From Rhodohalobacter sulfatireducens (GTDB lineage: Bacteria > Bacteroidota > Rhodothermia > Balneolales > Balneolaceae): a stretch of DNA of 64,000 nucleotides. The translations under genes and the position numbers were made by a program. The stretch is from contig NZ_JAKLWS010000020.1 in assembly GCF_022012475.1 (NCBI RefSeq), forward strand, positions 1 to 64,000, in the 5' to 3' direction. The notes beneath the pieces were generated by a model. The model ran no database searches. It worked only from the letters and a program-made list of their open reading frames with translations, and was not told where the DNA came from. This document shows positions 63,066 through 64,000 of the stretch, in pieces (position 1 is the stretch's first letter; each line of letters opens with the position of its first letter).

Positions 63066-64000
63066 ATGCCCCGACCCAAAGATCCTATTAACCTTCGATT
63101 GCTTAGCAAAATCAGTTCTATGTATTATGAGCAGGATTTTAATCAACAGGAGATCGCTGATCGTTTACACCTATCCAGGCCCAAAGTATCCAGAATGTTG
63201 GACCAAGCTCGAAAACAGGGAATTGTACAGATCTCCATAGTCACTCCTAATGGTAACTTCGTTGAACTTGAGCATGCACTGGAGAAAAAGTTTGGAATGA
63301 AAGAGGTGATTTTAGTGGAATCGGATGAAGGAATGTCTGCCAGTATGATTAAGCGCCAGATTGGATCGGCGGCGGCGAATTACCTGGTACGAACCGCTCA
63401 TGAAGGAGATGTAATCGGTGTAACATGGGGAACCACTTTGCAAGCGATGGCGGACTCTTTACAACCCACACCCATTGACGATCTCCACATCGTACAAGCA
63501 CTGGGTGGGGTTGGGCCGCCCGAGGCCAAAGCTCACGCAGCGGATATATCCAGGCGTCTTTCACAGTTGATGCAAGCCAAATTAACTTTACTTCCTGCAC
63601 CCGGAATTGTTGGAAGTGTAGAGGCGAAAGATGTCCTCATGGCGGATGGCAGCGTCAAAAATGCTCTTGAACTCATTTCGAAAATGAATACACTGTTTGT
63701 CGGAATCGGGGCGCTGGAAACGAATCCTGTATTACATAAAGACAATGAAGAGATTCCTGATAAACTGCGACGTGAAATTTTTGAATCCAAAGCCATTGGT
63801 GATATTGCCCTTCGCTTTTTTGATTCCAACGGAAAAGAAGTTGATACTACTCTGAAGGATTTAGTGATCGGCGTTTCACCGGAAGAGATGATGCAGATCG
63901 ACACAGTTGTGGGAATCGCCGGCGGGGTTGAGAAAGCTGAAGTGATTCACGGAGCACTCACCGGGAAAAACATCAATGTATTGATTTCCGATAGTATGAC
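63066..64000 (+). CDS. SorC/DeoR-type sugar-binding transcriptional regulator (3' end beyond window)
   Basis: The first 311 codons of a regulator that lacks only its last few residues. An N-terminal helix-turn-helix (about 10-55: YYEQDFNQQEIADRLHLSRP) precedes a SorC sugar-phosphate-binding domain. That domain has GDVIGVTWGTTLQAMADSL, HIVQALGGVG, LPAPGIVGS, TLFVGIGALE and VVGIAGGVEKAEVIHGAL. Such proteins usually respond to a phosphorylated sugar intermediate. Placement beside the rhamnosidase genes suggests control of rhamnose use, with rhamnulose-1-phosphate or a product as inducer; this is inference. The start MPRPKDPINLRLL is unambiguous in this frame. Confidence 0.9.
   Translation, partial: MPRPKDPINLRLLSKISSMYYEQDFNQQEIADRLHLSRPKVSRMLDQARKQGIVQISIVTPNGNFVELEHALEKKFGMKEVILVESDEGMSASMIKRQIGSAAANYLVRTAHEGDVIGVTWGTTLQAMADSLQPTPIDDLHIVQALGGVGPPEAKAHAADISRRLSQLMQAKLTLLPAPGIVGSVEAKDVLMADGSVKNALELISKMNTLFVGIGALETNPVLHKDNEEIPDKLRREIFESKAIGDIALRFFDSNGKEVDTTLKDLVIGVSPEEMMQIDTVVGIAGGVEKAEVIHGALTGKNINVLISDSM

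Noticed and set aside
41537-64000. A SusC/SusD polysaccharide utilisation locus for rhamnan
   Set aside because: No SusC/SusD pair or polysaccharide lyase is present within the rhamnose region; only exo-acting rhamnosidases were found.

Overview
The window looks like a chromosomal segment of a heterotrophic, probably marine member of the Bacteroidota/Balneolota group. This is inferred from several signs: many lipoproteins with short SxC lipoboxes, an ECF sigma / FecR / TonB-dependent receptor set, weak Shine-Dalgarno sites, many secreted glycosidases, and ThuA/PQQ/PKD/cytochrome fusion architecture. No rRNA, tRNA, CRISPR array or complete mobile element was recognised.

Left part (1-27 kb): a broken group II intron end lies at the left edge. 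Next comes a GH43 arabinanase-type lipoprotein gene interrupted by an in-frame TAA. Then follow mostly monocistronic genes: a YqjF/DUF2071 protein, a DMT exporter, a dimethylarginine-dimethylaminohydrolase-type amidinohydrolase, a LamG protein divergent from a sialidase, a Na+/Ca2+ antiporter, a phytanoyl-CoA-dioxygenase-like protein, an S41 peptidase lipoprotein, a ClbS/DfsB-like protein, a GH20 hexosaminidase, an SDR and an exported esterase. A cell-surface signalling cluster (ECF sigma, lipoprotein, FecR anti-sigma, STN-type TonB receptor) occupies 20.5-26 kb. Intergenic spaces carry a 206-bp tandem repeat (2.4 copies), a 30-bp tandem repeat and REP-like palindromes.

Middle (27-41.5 kb): a TrpF-like gene is followed by a signalling block. 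It holds two tandem copies of a two-gene module, each a membrane Ser/Thr kinase with TPRs plus a small secreted beta-rich protein. A GAF-SpoIIE (PP2C) phosphatase is divergent from them, and a REC-GAF response regulator lies further right. A six-hairpin glycosidase, an exported Gfo/Idh/MocA protein and a CPBP protease complete this part.

Right part (41.5-64 kb): a nearly complete L-rhamnose utilisation locus. Two exported GH78 alpha-L-rhamnosidases would release rhamnose. An NCS1-type permease is the only transporter present. RhaI, RhaB and the fused RhaEW would convert rhamnose to DHAP and L-lactate, and LutABC would oxidise L-lactate to pyruvate. A SorC-type regulator sits at the right edge. 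A shared palindrome, TGAACA-N2-TG(T/G)(T/G)CA-like, lies before the main operon and between the second rhamnosidase and the regulator, so it is a candidate operator. A ThuA-PQQ sugar dehydrogenase-PKD-cytochrome c lipoprotein lies between the rhamnosidases. The gaps inside the operon are filled with conserved hairpin-forming elements and one small membrane-protein gene.
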